Positions 1-10,558 are shown, numbered from the stretch's first letter. The stretch is DNA of 64,000 bases from Paguma larvata (GCA_030068075.1 CM057829.1:78923132-78987131), one strand, 5' to 3'. The notes: a model not told the origin generated them from the letters alone. Numbers and translations are program-made.

Positions 1-173
1 TACCTCTGGAAACCAGTTCTCTTTCAAAGCATATAAGAAAAATCAGATTCAAAATAAGCGTGTCCCAAACCTCAGGCAAGATGGAAACTCCACTCTAGGG
101 TTCCACCTCCCCCACCATTGGTATTTGGATAGCAGTTACCTGTCATCTTCTTCAAAAGGTTGAATGAGGTTCC

Positions 174-330
174 ATTCATTCATACATTTATTCAACAATA
201 CTTTATCGAATGCTCACTATGTTCAGGGAACTCTTCTAGGTACTGAAGAAGTCACTGAAAAACAGACAAAAACAGACCCAGTTGATGGTGTATAGAGCGT
301 GATTTGAATATAGGAGTCAGGAATGCGCAG
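174..330 (-). mobile_element. old L2-type LINE fragment
   Basis: The stretch begins with CATTCATTCATACATTTATT and continues with 'gctcactatgttcagggaactcttctaggtactg'-type wording, which resembles the reverse complement of the ancient L2-type 3' end (body 'caggcactgttctaggtgctg'). It is diverged and has no visible duplication. Assignment to L2 is from memory of the consensus. Confidence 0.5.
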
Positions 331-599
331 TGCTTTTGTCAGCGTCATATGGGATGGTTCTGACAAGCTACCGACAAGCTGTTTGGAAGAAGGGCTTCCC
401 TTCCCTTTTCCAGCTCTCTAATGAATCTGCATCATTCATCATTGTTGTTGAGCTTCCGCTGAGCCCTTCCAGTGAAGTGAACTACTAATATACTGAAATG
501 TCCGTTTGGCCACGGGTTGGGGCATGGTTTTCTCCTCCCTAACTCCCTAATTCTCCTCTCCCGCCAATAAATCTCCCGAGGACCAGTGCCGGGATAGGC

Positions 600-832
600 T
601 AACCCCGCTGCAGCCCTCTTCCTTGCGCTGTTCAGAAGGAGGCCTCCACGAAAGGGGCAGCGGCCCTAGCTGGGAGGGGCCTGCAGCTCAGGGCCTCAGG
701 GGCCCCACCTCCGCCGGGTCCCCGCAGTGCCGCGAGCACGCCGCTGCGGGGCGCTGCGGCCCCAGGTTCGGAGCCGCGGGCGGGGCGGGGCCGGGGCCGT
801 GCGGGCTGCGGGCGCGGCGGGCTCGGCCACAG
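600..832 (+). other. putative untranslated first exon
   Basis: Inferred first exon of the gene driven by the CpG island. The 3' border is the donor CCACAG|GTAACC, with GT at 833-834. A second usable donor, ATAAAG|GTATGG, lies after 1014 and would give a longer form. No ATG occurs between about 600 and 1014, so the exon would be 5' untranslated leader and the start codon would lie in a later exon outside the recognisable part of this window. Long open frames in the island (for example 727-1569) are expected from GC-rich DNA lacking AT-rich stop codons and use non-ATG starts. The transcription start is not visible; 600 is a placeholder. Confidence 0.45.
778..796 (+). promoter_or_regulatory. G-quadruplex-type motif
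   Basis: Four G-runs (GGG, GGGG, GGGG, GGGG) are separated by 1-2 bases and overlap the GC boxes. The tract sits about 36 bases upstream of the putative donor at 832, so it would be in the RNA leader as well as the DNA. Confidence 0.6.
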
Positions 833-1702
833 GTAACCTGCAGGAGCCGGGAGCGCAGCCTGGCGAGCGGGCGGCTGGAGGCGCGGCGCGGCGCGGCGCC
901 GAGGCCCAGGGCCGCCGGAGCCTGCGGGAACCCGTCCCCGTCGTCTCCCCTCGCCCCCCACCCTGTCGCCGGCCGCGGTCCCTGCTACGCGGACGTCCGG
1001 CGCGCGCGATAAAGGTATGGTGCGACCTCGCTCGGTTCCTTCGAGACCCCTCTTCATCTGAGGGCCCGCGCCCCCCACTCCCGGGGAACCTCCGAGCCCG
1101 GGAGGACGGTGTCGGAGGTGGGGGCGCTGCTCCCTCGGCCCCCCCGATCGGCGTCTGCCTGGGGAGGGGACCCAGAGGGAGTGCGTTGCCCCCTCTTCTG
1201 CGGCCTCCGGAAAGCCCGGAGGAGAGGGGGTCTTCCCAGGGCGCCTCCCTCACCGCTTTGCTTCACTCGCCTCTCCGGTGTAGAGAACTTTGGGTGGGGG
1301 CGGAGAACTTTGTCGCCTTTGCTTGTCCCCCTCCTCTTTCTCCAGTGAGCTCAGAGTTTGAAGAAAGTGGTGGTAGGGGTGCGGGGGTCGCTAGGTTTTT
1401 CTCCCGGATGCGGTGGCTGGCGGTCTGCGGGCGTGAAGGAGGGTCTCCTTTGGTCGCCTTGCGCTCTCCGGGGTCCCCCGGCCTGCGGGCCGGCCTCGGA
1501 GGGACCGGGTTCGGCTCGCACGCGCCAGCAGCCCGCCCCCCGCCGCCCGCCATCCCCTTACCCTTTTGAGGACCGCGAAGAGGCGCAGCCCGGGGCGAGT
1601 GGGGTCCGTACTCCTGCCCCGCGAGATCCGCTCTGGCCGGAACTTGAGCTCCGTGAACAGTTAGCAGGTGGCATCTCCCAGGGCCGGGGCGGAGGCAGCG
1701 AG

Positions 1703-2633
1703 CACGATGGTTTGAGTTCGGACTCCAGTTTACCGACACTTGTCTTGGGTATTTAAGTGTAGTGCTTCCGGTAGATTTGGGGAGCGGGAGGGGAAGTGTG
1801 GAGCATTATCTGTGACCTGAGAGGGGCTCGAATTTCATAAAGCTGGTCAAGAATGTTTTCCCGCAGCACAGTGAGATGGTTCAAGTAGTGTTGAGATCTG
1901 CTTGGGGTTATGAGACCGTGTCTTGATTCCACCACTTGTTAGGTGTGTGACAACCCATTTCTTTTTACTTTGTATCTTTTGGAAAACCCATTTCTTTTTC
2001 CTTTTTTCCTTCCTTCCTTCTTTCCTTTCCTTTTTTTCCTTCCTCCCTCCCTCCCTGCCGTTTTCTTTCTTTAAGGCTTGTTAAATGAATCAGCGGGAGT
2101 GGAGAAGGAACAAAGACATCTGTAACAGTCTGTGATCAATTCATTGTAAACACCCCTGCTCTTGGACCAGCCTGGAAAACCCACTGTTAAACTTAGTTTT
2201 TAAAACTGTAAAGTGCGTGTATTACACATAACTGGGTAGTATTGTGGAAACGAAATGAAATGATGCAAGTAAAATGCTTGGCATCGTACTCTTGAACGTT
2301 AGAGATCCTTTCTGTGAACCCGTTGGATTATGATATCCATTCATATTTATAGTAATGTCTACTGGGCCAACCTAAGTGGAAGGAACTTGGCAATGAAGAC
2401 AAATACACCTGGGTCCACGGTAGTGCCACAAGTGTATCTCTGAGGGGATATTTCTCATCCCTAAAATAGCAATAGCAACCTTTTGTTCTTGTATATAGCA
2501 GGTGCAACCGTGCATGTTTAACTTTCTTTTGCCATCCCTAGCAGGTGCTTAGCATGTGGCAAATGAATAATTTTTTTAAAATTAGGGATATAAATAACAC
2601 TGTTGGACGGTGTAAACCAAGGGTGATAAAGAT
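1703..2633. other. unique sequence with TTCC-rich microsatellite
   Basis: This is AT-rich DNA just downstream of the CpG island. It holds a pyrimidine repeat of TTCC/TTTCC units at about 1990-2056. I see no exon or recognised interspersed repeat. Confidence 0.6.
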
Positions 2634-2730
2634 GGGGCACCTAGCTGGCTCAGTCAGTGGAGCATGCGACTCTTGATTTCTGGGTTGTGAGTTCTATCCC
2701 TACATTGCGTAAAGATTACTTAAATAAAAA
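2634..2730 (+). mobile_element. short CAN-type SINE
   Basis: It starts GGGGCACCTAGCTGGCTCAG and ends with the 'gtaaagattacttaaataaaaa' tail of the older short carnivore SINE, which lacks the CT-rich body. Confidence 0.85.
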
Positions 2731-2737
2731 CTTTATA

Positions 2738-2923
2738 TATTTTTAAATGTTTATTTATATTTGAGAGAGCATACATGAGCAGGGGAGGGGCAAAGAGAGA
2801 GGGGGACAGAGGATCTGAAGTGGGCTCTGTGCTGATAGCAGGTGGGGCTTGAACTCCCCAACAGTGAGATAGTGACCTGGCTGAAGTCAGACGCTTAACT
2901 GCCCGAACCACCCAGGCATCCCC
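2738..2923 (-). mobile_element. SINEC (cat type), antisense
   Basis: It runs from TTTTTAAATGTTTATTTATA through a GA-rich body to ACCACCCAGGCATCCCC. It lies next to the forward SINE at 2634, making an inverted pair. Confidence 0.9.
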
Positions 2924-3179
2924 TAAACATATATGTATTTAAAAAAGAGAGAAATACTCATCTGTTAACTCCTTGTTTTTACCAAAAATTTACCTTAACT
3001 TCCCACTTCAACCCGTCAGCCTCTCAGAGCCCTCCAGCTAAGCATTTATTCCAAGTAAAGGCTGATGGCTAAGTGATCCAGCTCATCTTAGAGACAAGGC
3101 ATACTTTCAGCTCTGGAGGCCCTCCCACGTAGAAATTCTCGTGCGCCCTACCCTCACCATAAAATATACCTGTACAAAA

Positions 3180-3420
3180 TATTAAACTACACTTTCAATT
3201 TAAAGAATAAGAATAGAACCCACACACCTCAAAGTACTCTTCACCCAGCTGAAGAGCTAGAGCATCCCCGGGACCTCGGAGCCCTACCCCCACCCCCCCA
3301 CACCCCAGTAACCCTCCCATGGCATTCCATCCCTCCTCCCTGCAAGGAACCATTAGTCTGGATTTTCTGTTAAGTTTTTCCTACCTTTGCACACATCGTA
3401 TGTTATCTAAAAAGTTCTGT
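3180..3420 (+). mobile_element. old L1 3' fragment (tentative)
   Basis: 'gaatagaacccacacacctcaaag...cttcacccagctgaagag...aaccattagtctggatttt' resembles the 3' untranslated region of ancient L1M elements in sense orientation. It is highly diverged, and the family call is from memory. Confidence 0.4.
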
Positions 3421-4079
3421 GAAGGGGAAGTTTCCAAACAAGCCTTTCCACAATAACCTGGAGCATTCTTATTGAACTTAAAAGCAGGATACTGAGAGTA
3501 GGATGCAAACCACAAAAAAGATGACAGTCTCAAAGAACTGGGATGGGGCAGTCTGTCTTTCAAGGTTTTCCTCAGGTTTTCTTGGCACAGGCTCAGTGGG
3601 CGTGTTCTGTCTGTGTAGGGGAGGCCCAGTCTCTTCCAACATAGCTCGGAGGCTATAATTTTTAAAAGCTTTGCTTGGGTTGCTAAGAATTAGAAAAATA
3701 ATAATTTGCGTGCATGTGTGTTAGAAGTTTTTTTTTTTTTTAATACAAATTATCCCAGGAAACATTGTGTGGGATTTGAAGGATTAAACCGACTGAGAGC
3801 AACCTTTAAAAATGGTTTTAACCCAAATTCTCCCTTTCCTGGTTATTATGTTTGTGTTAATGGACTTTGTCTTAAGTTATTTTTTCAGGGTCACACAGCT
3901 CTGTATAAGCTTGGAGAATCTTACACAACTCTGTCACTTCTTTAAGTTAAGGCAAAAGATTCCTAAACTTGGTTCATGGCTCTCTTAGTATCTTAGTAAT
4001 TTTTTCACAGTGCCCCTCGTTTTAAGTAGTCAGTCATAGTTAGATTCAAACAATTTCTTAAGTATTTATGTCCTAACAA
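3421..4079. other. unique sequence, nothing recognised
   Basis: It contains a T-run at 3729-3741. The small open frames are short and without splice context. Confidence 0.5.
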
Positions 4080-4090
4080 CATAGAAGCTA

Positions 4091-4293
4091 TTTTTTTAAC
4101 TTTATTTAATTTGAGAGTGAGAGAGAGCAGGGAGGGTCAGAGAGAGCAGGGAGAGAGAGAGAATCACAAACAGGCTTCATACTGCCAGTCCGGAGTCCAA
4201 TGTGGGGCTCGAACTCATGAACCGTGAGCGAGATCACAACGTGGTCTGAAATCCAGAGTCAGACGCTTCAACGACTGAGCCACCTAGATGCCC
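4091..4293 (-). mobile_element. SINEC, antisense, with TSD
   Basis: Full-length minus-strand copy. The target-site duplication is CATAGAAGCTA at 4080-4090 and CATAGAAGGTA at 4294-4304 (one mismatch). Confidence 0.92.
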
Positions 4294-4348
4294 CATAGAA
4301 GGTATTTTTAAAAAATAATACACATAAACGGAGAAAAATTATTGTTCT

Positions 4349-4387
4349 TTTTTTATGTTTATTTTTTATTTTTGAGAGAGAGAGAAA

Positions 4388-4418
<31 letters not shown>

Positions 4419-4565
4419 CGGGGGAGGTGCAGAGACAGGGACAGAGGACCCAAAGTGGGCTCCGTGCTGATAACGGAGTGCCTGATGCAAGGCTCGAACC
4501 CATGAACCATGAGATCGTGACCTGAGCCAAATTCAGATGGTCAACAGGTGCCACCCAGGTGCCCC
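4349..4565 (-). mobile_element. SINEC, antisense, with TSD
   Basis: Minus-strand copy with a GT/GA microsatellite in its body (4387-4418). Duplication AGAAAAATTATTGTTCT at 4332-4348 and AGAAAAAATATTGTTCT at 4567-4583. Confidence 0.92.
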
Positions 4566-5029
4566 TAGAAAAAATATTGTTCTATCATTCTTAGAGAACC
4601 ACAATCGCAAGCAGGATGTGTGTGCCTGTACTAATTCTGCAATCTTGGGATCAGATTGGATACCACCACTGTCATCTCCTGTTACACATTAGTTTCTCTG
4701 CAGCACTCACTTTTTATCACAACATCCACTGAAAACGCATGTTTTGCGGAGATGTGTATGATGTCATTGATAGGAATGTAACGTGATCTAACATTGAAAC
4801 TTCGAACTCTGGTGTGTAGGTTCTGCAGTGTCCTACATGTTGAATATACTAGGTCTCCCTTGAAACTTTCAAATATGCTAAGTTGCCCTTATGAGTTTGC
4901 TACAGTATCCAGAGTGCCCTGGTGCTCAGTTTGGGAATCGATGGGCTAGGGTAAAATCCTCTTCTGGGAGAGAGCAGTTATGGAAGGAGAGGTCCGCCCA
5001 AAGTTGCCCCAGGTTAAGCTTCTGTGTGG

Positions 5030-5150
5030 AGTGGGCTAAATCTTGGTTTCTCATCTACGTAAAATGGAGTGTCTAAAACCTGCCCCGTTGGGTCCTTGAG
5101 AGGATCGAACTAGATAATGTGCAGAGAAGCGTCTCTGAAGGCCCTGGGGT
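5030..5150 (+). mobile_element. MIR SINE fragment
   Basis: 'ggtttctcatctacgtaaaatggag...gggtccttgagaggatcgaactagataatgtg' is the MIR 3' half in sense orientation. Confidence 0.6.
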
Positions 5151-5583
5151 ACAACAGTCTCAAGAAATGGTAGCTGTTTGATGTTTGTTTAATCGTACTA
5201 AATAGTCCGGAAATTGGTAAATATATCGTGGTCCCTATTTGAGAATAGCCAGTGCCTGAAATCCCAGTCTTAGCAAATACATTATGAAGCCATTGGTTCA
5301 CAACATAAAATGACTTACCATTTTTCAAACAGCAAACTCTGGTGTACTGTTGTGGCACATTTCGACTCTGCACACTGTCTTTGGAATCCTCGTGTTGAAG
5401 GCCCATCTGCCAGCATGTGCTGGGGTTTGAGGAGGAGGTCGTTACTGATTAGAAGGAGAAGGCCTGAGCTTTGACAAGTTGACTTTTGATTTTAGGAAGA
5501 AGAGACTTTGTCTTGGTTTGTAGGGGCCCAGGGCAGGCTGCCCCCAAATAATGCCACTTTGGCATGACGATTATTTAGAGTTA

Positions 5584-5790
5584 CGGGAGTGGGCTGAGTG
5601 CACTCTAGATTTCGGCTCAAGTCATGATCCCAAGGCCATAGGATCAAGCCCTGTGTCAGGCTTCAGGCTCAGCGTGAACCTGCTTGAGAGTCTCTCTCTG
5701 TCTGTCTGTCTCTCTCTCCCTCCCGCCCTCCCTCTCTCCCTCTGCCCCTCTCCCCAACTCTTCTCTTTCTAAAATGAAAAAAGAACCCGC
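5584..5790 (+). mobile_element. SINEC, sense, with perfect TSD
   Basis: 5'-shortened or diverged copy with an expanded CT body. A perfect 14-bp duplication, ATTATTTAGAGTTA, lies at 5570-5583 and 5791-5804. Confidence 0.92.
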
Positions 5791-5804
5791 ATTATTTAGA
5801 GTTA

Positions 5805-6385
5805 AAAGTAATAGAAACCCAGTAGATACAGGAAAGGCCCTCTGCCTCCCCTATAACTGCCTAAATTTACTTTGGAAAGGAGAACCTGGAACAGGAAGAA
5901 AAGTGTTATCAGAGGCCCCATTTATTAAGGAACTCATCTGCATAATAAAACAATCTTATTTTTTCCGAACATCTTCTTTCCCCTTCTTGCTAATAAATTT
6001 TCTCCACTTTGTGTCCTCAAGCCCCTACCTTTGTTCATAGCTCCTCTAAAAACCTCATGTTGCCTCCTTGTCTTAGAATCTCATGTCTGTGTGGATTCTC
6101 TATTGGTACGCCTGTTAACGTTTCATTTTCTCCTGTTAACCCGTCCATGTCAATTTGATTCTAAGTGCAGCTAGGAGGACCATAGGGCAGAGGAGGGTTA
6201 CAGGTTACAGACCTGAAAATGTTTCATGTAGGGTTTAATTTTTGCATATACGTACAGCACAGAGAGGCAGACAGTCTTTTCAGATGAAATAGGTTTATTA
6301 AACTGATTAGCATTACATGATAATTCCTGTCAATAGGTGATACTTACTCATCCTCCAAGGAAAGGCTGACTTGAATAAAGATGTC
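5805..6385. other. unique sequence, nothing recognised
   Basis: AT-rich, non-repetitive by eye. No exon-like block stands out. Confidence 0.5.
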
Positions 6386-6510
6386 GGGACGCCTGGGTGG
6401 CTCAGTCAGTGGAGCGTCCGCTCTTGATTTCAGCTCAGGTTATGATCCCAGGGATGTGGAAATAAGCCCCAGGGCGTCAGGCTCCGTGCTGAGTGTAGAG
6501 TCTGCTTAAG

Positions 6511-6547
<37 letters not shown>

Positions 6548-6617
6548 TTCCCTCTCTCCCTTGCACTTGCTCTCTCTCTCTCAAATTAAAAAAAAGAGAG
6601 AGAGATTTAAAAAAAGA
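6386..6617 (+). mobile_element. SINEC, sense
   Basis: It starts GGGACGCCTGGGTGGCTCAG and carries a (TC)n tract at 6513-6542. It ends in A-rich sequence followed by AAAGATG, which also precedes the head. Confidence 0.92.
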
Positions 6618-6911
6618 TGGCATAGACGGCTGTCATGGTGTCTTTTAGGAAACAGAGACCTTTACTCCCTTGTCCTGTTCATTTTCCAGACCCAACCCTC
6701 AGCTAGAACGTGGTGACACTTTGACAGTTTGTGAGACTACATTCAATAGTGGTATTTCCCTAGTGTGGTTGTTGCTTTTTGTTACTGCTTTCTTTGGTTG
6801 TTTATCATTAGGGAGTTTGTACAGAATCATAGGTGATGATGATGCTTCCAAGTTGACATAAATATTACTGGATACGATTTTTATTTGTTTCTGTTCCTAG
6901 ATTTTTTTCTT

Positions 6912-6976
6912 TTCCTTCCTTCCTTCCTTCCTTCCTGCCTGCCTTCTTTCTTCTCTCCTCTTCTCTTCTCTTCTAT
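6912..6976. repeat. (TTCC)n/(TCTTC)n microsatellite
   Basis: Runs of CTTCCTTCC followed by TTCTCTTCTC units, abutting the T-rich end of the next SINE. Confidence 0.85.
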
Positions 6977-6979
6977 TTT

Positions 6980-7078
6980 CTTTTTTTAAAGTAGGCTCTA
7001 TACGCAATATGGGGCTTGAATTCGGGACCCTGAGATCAAGAGTTGCATGCTGTACCCGCTAGGCCAGCCAGGCGTCTC
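6980..7078 (-). mobile_element. short CAN-type SINE, antisense
   Basis: 'aaagtaggctctatacgcaatatggggcttgaa...ccagccaggcgtct' is the antisense short carnivore SINE. Confidence 0.85.
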
Positions 7079-7456
7079 TGGTACCTAATGTTGAGGGTTT
7101 TAAATTTCTTTGTAAAATTTGGGGATGTATGTGTGTGGGAGAAACTATTTTGATTTTTCTAAACTAATTGTTCTCTTTTTTTCATTTGATGCCCCTGTAA
7201 TAAATTGTCAGCATTAATTAATTTAACATTGAATTTCTCTTTAAAAAATTAAATAAGAATTTCAAATCTTTCCCTGTATTAGACTGATTATATTTAATAC
7301 TCAATATCTTAAGATGTCAGGGTACAAAGTAGAAAACTACATTATAGATAATAAAACGTTGATTGGAATGAATTGTTTTTCCTTTTGTTATGTTACTCTT
7401 TTACTTAAAAGAAAATTGAGAGGTGCCTGGCTGGCTCATTGTGTAGAGCATGTGAC

Positions 7457-7484
7457 CCCCTAAAAAATTTATCTGTCTGTCTGT

Positions 7485-7517
<33 letters not shown>

Positions 7518-7919
7518 CATCTATTTGGAGTGGGGGACAGGGACGGAGGGGGAAGCAGAGACACAGAGAGAGAGAATCTTTTTTTTTTTTAGATGTGTAT
7601 TTATTTTTTTTTAACATTTGTTTATTTTTGAGAGACATAGAGACAGAGCGTGAGCAGGGGAAGGGCAGAGAGAGAGAGGGAGACACAGAACCCGAAGCAG
7701 GCTCCAGGCTCTGAGCCAGCAGCACAGAGCCCGACGTGGGGCTCGAACTCACAGACCGTGAGATCATGACCTGAGCTGAAGTCGGCCCCTTAACTGACTG
7801 GAGTCATCCAGGCGCCCCCGAGAGAGAGAGTCTTAAGTATGCTCCACAACATGGGGCTCAATCTCATGACCGTGAGATGGTGACCTGAGCTTTAACCAAC
7901 TATGTGATCCACATGCCCC
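7457..7919 (-). mobile_element. SINEC inserted in a SINE, itself interrupted
   Basis: Minus-strand SINEC whose poly(T)/ATCT-rich 3' end begins at 7457 (ATCT microsatellite 7485-7521) and whose head ends GATCCACATGCCCC. It is split by the element at 7581-7820. Confidence 0.85.
7581..7820 (-). mobile_element. innermost SINEC of a three-level nest
   Basis: Near-intact minus-strand SINEC. The duplication is AGAGAGAGAATCTT at 7567-7580 and AGAGAGAGAGTCTT at 7821-7834. Confidence 0.88.
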
Positions 7920-7995
7920 GAGCATGTGACTCCTGATCTTAGGGTTGTGAGTTCAAGCCCCACATTTGGTGTAGAGATTACTTTAAAAAAATGAA

Positions 7996-8195
7996 GGGAT
8001 GCTTGGTTGGGTCAACTAGTTGAGCATCCAACTTCAGCTCAGGTCATGATTTCATGGTTCATGGGTTCGAGCCCTGTGTCAGGTTCTGTGCTGACAGCTC
8101 AGCTTTGGATTCTGTGTCTCCCTCTCTCTCTTCCCCTCTCTGCTTGCGTTCTGTCTGTCTCTCTCTTTCTCTCAAAAGTAAACATTAAAAAAAAA
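7996..8195 (+). mobile_element. SINEC, sense
   Basis: It starts GGGATGCTTGGTTGGGTCAA and ends CTCAAAAGTAAACATT plus poly(A). It follows the nested cluster directly. Confidence 0.9.
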
Positions 8196-8197
8196 AT

Positions 8198-8599
8198 TGA
8201 AATTGAAAGTCAGAAAGTTTGAGCATCTATTTATTAGAACTCGATGTTCTATGTACAAAGTACTTTGGGAAATATTTGACTCTTCGTATTTTCATGAAAA
8301 ACTAGGAAAGGGCATACAAAGATTAAAACATTGTATTTAAATTTGGGAGCTTATTGGTAGCTGAATGGACTTAATTCTTATATTACTGATTTGTTCTTGG
8401 TATAAGAATGGAGATTATGGGAAATATTTCTACCCATGATGGTAAAAAACGTCCCTTAAAAAAAGTGAATTTAATGAACCCATCAGTAAGTAATAACCAA
8501 GAATGGAGGATTAGCCCAAGGTAAACTAATCTTATTAGCTAAATAGGAATGAACAAGAACTTTTTTTTTAATATCACAGTTTTTTAAATGCTTATTTTT
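8198..8599. other. unique AT-rich sequence
   Basis: Nothing recognised. Confidence 0.5.
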
Positions 8600-8813
8600 G
8601 GGGCACGTGGGTGGCTCAGTCGGTTAAGTGGCCGACTTCGGCTCAGGTCATGATCTCACGGTCTGTGAGTTCGAGCCCCACGTCGGGCTCTGTGCTGCTG
8701 GCTTAGAGCCTGGAGCCTGCTTCGGGTTCTGTGTCTCCCTCTTTCTCTGCCCTTCCCCTGCTCACGCTCTATCTCTATATCTCTCAAAAATAAATAAACA
8801 TTAAAAAAAAAGA
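8600..8813 (+). mobile_element. SINEC, sense, young-looking
   Basis: Close to the cat SINEC consensus throughout (GGGGCACGTGGGTGGCTCAG, B-box GAGTTCGAGCCCC, tail ATAAATAAACATT). It faces away from the SINE at 8820. Confidence 0.93.
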
Positions 8814-8819
8814 AAAATT

Positions 8820-9019
8820 AAAAGTTTATTATTGAGAGAGAGAGAGAGACAGAACGCAAGTGGGGGAGGGGCAGAGAGAGAGGGAAACAGAATCGAAAGC
8901 ATACTTCAGGCTCTGAACTATGAGCATAAAGCCCAATGGGGAGCTTGAACCCACAAACTGTGAGGTCATGACCTGAGATGAAGTCTGGTGCTCAACGAAC
9001 TGAGCCACCCAGGCGCCCT
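8820..9019 (-). mobile_element. SINEC, antisense
   Basis: GA-rich body, ending CTGAGCCACCCAGGCGCCC. A piece of TTTTTTAAATGCTTATTTTTG at about 8580-8599 suggests the preceding sense SINE landed in this copy's T-rich end. Confidence 0.9.
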
Positions 9020-9289
9020 TGTTTTTGTTTTTATAAAGGACATATACTTGAATAAATCTTTCTAAGATGAATGAATACAATAGAATAGACTAAGGTTGAT
9101 TTTTCTTACAGATATTAAGTGGATGGAAGATGAATATAGAGCTTAGTTCTCTTGTGGTGGTGACATTTTCCACGTTAGCTTTAGAAACCTTCTCTCCTAT
9201 CATTGGGTGAGGCGGTGGGAGATGGAGGACCAAATCCTTGGGCCTTGGGGATGATGGAAGGACATTGATGGGCATCAGGAAACTTGGCA

Positions 9290-9385
9290 TAGTTCTGGCC
9301 ACCAGCTCACTGTGGAGCTCTAGACACTCTGAATTTCTCAGAGCCTCAATTTTTTTCTTCACTAAATAAGGGGACTAGACCAAAA
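9290..9385 (+). mobile_element. MIR fragment
   Basis: 'ctctgaatttctcagagcctcaatttttttcttcactaaataaggggactagac' fits the MIR core and 3' region. Confidence 0.5.
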
Positions 9386-9411
9386 TATTTCTTTTAAAAA
9401 TGCACAGTTAA

Positions 9412-9622
9412 GGGGTGCCTGGGTGGCTCAGTCAGTTAAGCGTCCAACTCTTGATTTCGGCTCAAGTCATGGTCTCACGATTTGTAGGTCGAGCCCTGTG
9501 TTGAGGCTCTGCACTGATGATATGGAGTCTGCTTGGAATTCTCTCTCCCCCTCTCTCTCTTTACCCCTCCCCTGCACTCTCATTCTCTCTCTCAAAAATA
9601 AATAAACTTAAAAAAATTTTTT
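9412..9622 (+). mobile_element. SINEC, sense
   Basis: Starts GGGGTGCCTGGGTGGCTCAG. AAATGCACAGTT (from 9398) and AAATGCAGTTT (from 9626) flank it as a probable duplication. Confidence 0.92.
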
Positions 9623-9957
9623 TTAAATGCAGTTTTGTGAAACTGTACATATTCGAAGTGGCAACATTTTGTTTTCCCATTTTAGTGATAGGTGTCTTAA
9701 GGTATGCTTGACGGTTTGTGGAACCAAAGGAACCAATGAGGTTGTTAACTTGATGTAACCTGGTGATTTCCTTTTAGTACGAACATCAGTAGCTTCCTGT
9801 TTAGTGTCTTTTAAGACTGTGTATTCACACTCTACAGTATAAACTAAGAGTGCCATTTCATTCTAAAACTCAATTCCAAGGTCGAAAATTCACACTCTTT
9901 TTTTAAAATTTTTTAAAAATTCATATTCTTATTTCAGGGGTTAGAATTTTCAGTTTC

Positions 9958-10170
9958 AGGGCCGCCGGGTGGCTCAGTCGTTTAAGCGTCTGACTTAAGC
10001 TTAGGTCACGATCTCACAGTTTGCGAGTTGGAGCCCCATGTCGGGCTCTGTGCTGACAGCTCAGAGCCTGGAGCCTGCTTCAGATTCTGTCTCCTTCTCT
10101 CTCTGCCCCTCCCCTGCTCATACTCTGTGTCTCTTTCTCAAAAATAAATAAACATTAAAAAAATTTTTTT
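9958..10170 (+). mobile_element. SINEC, sense
   Basis: Starts AGGGCCGCCGGGTGGCTCAG. Flanked by ATTTTCAGTTTC (from 9946) and ATTTTAGTTTC (from about 10177). Confidence 0.92.
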
Positions 10171-10187
10171 TAAATATTTTAGTTTCT

Positions 10188-10544
10188 TTTTTTCTGCATA
10201 TTATTGTACCTCTAGTAAAGTCCCATGGGAACCTGATATACAAAGAAATTTCCTCTCGATAGTGACTTTTGAACTCCTGGGTTCCCCGCCTCTCATCTTT
10301 ACGGGAACTGTAAAGACTCCTGGTGAGGAGCACATATTATGCTTATAATCAGAAAAATAGAGAAGTCAGGTAAAAAGCTTTAAAAATAACACAAGAAAAT
10401 TCAATATTAATCAAATCAGTATTTAAAAAAAATACTTTGTTCCCATAGTAGGGACTATTTGGATGTTCTAGTAACTAAAATATGTATTTAGTAAGAAGTG
10501 AAAATGCGATGATGTGGAGGGACCTATTTTATCATGCTTATATG
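10188..10544. other. unique sequence
   Basis: Nothing recognised. Confidence 0.5.
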
Positions 10545-10558
10545 CTTGTGATTTTTTT

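Larger units (their letters stand above)
560..1700 (+). promoter_or_regulatory. CpG island promoter
   Basis: Base composition changes abruptly near 560 to very GC- and CpG-rich sequence and returns to AT-rich DNA after about 1700. A CCAAT box lies at 564-568. GC boxes (GGGGCGGGGC) lie around 781-792, and a run of four G-tracts spans 778-796. No TATA box lies at the expected spot, as is usual for CpG-island promoters; a weak TATTTAAG occurs at about 1750. Plus-strand direction is inferred from the CCAAT box on the left edge and two plus-strand splice donors inside the island. Bidirectional firing cannot be excluded: a plausible minus-strand donor (AAAAGG|GTAAGG) lies near 1560. The driven gene is not identifiable from this window. 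Confidence 0.85.
7420..7991 (+). mobile_element. short SINE split by nested insertions
   Basis: The head is at 7420-7456 (AGGTGCCTGGCTGGCTCATT... GAGCATGTGAC). The rest resumes at 7920 with GAGCATGTGAC and runs to the ATTACTTTAAAAAAA tail. The 11-bp GAGCATGTGAC at 7446-7456 and 7920-7930 is the duplication made by the inserted element. Confidence 0.88.

Noticed and set aside
623..1756. Several open frames of 130-280 residues on both strands in the CpG island
   Set aside because: GC-rich DNA lacks stop codons, the frames overlap on both strands and do not start at ATG, and the translations are low-complexity Arg/Pro/Gly/Ala.
5312..5406. Minus-strand block with donor AAAATG|GTAAGT and an open frame
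   Set aside because: The donor is good but the upstream acceptor (ATGCTGGCAG) lacks a pyrimidine tract, and the frame shows no family resemblance.
7485..7521. Regularly spaced repeats resembling a small array
   Set aside because: Simple ATCT microsatellite; no spacers, so not a CRISPR-like array, and the genome is mammalian.
8600..8813. tRNA-like A-box and B-box
   Set aside because: These are the internal promoter remnants of the tRNA-derived SINE head and cannot fold as a tRNA gene.
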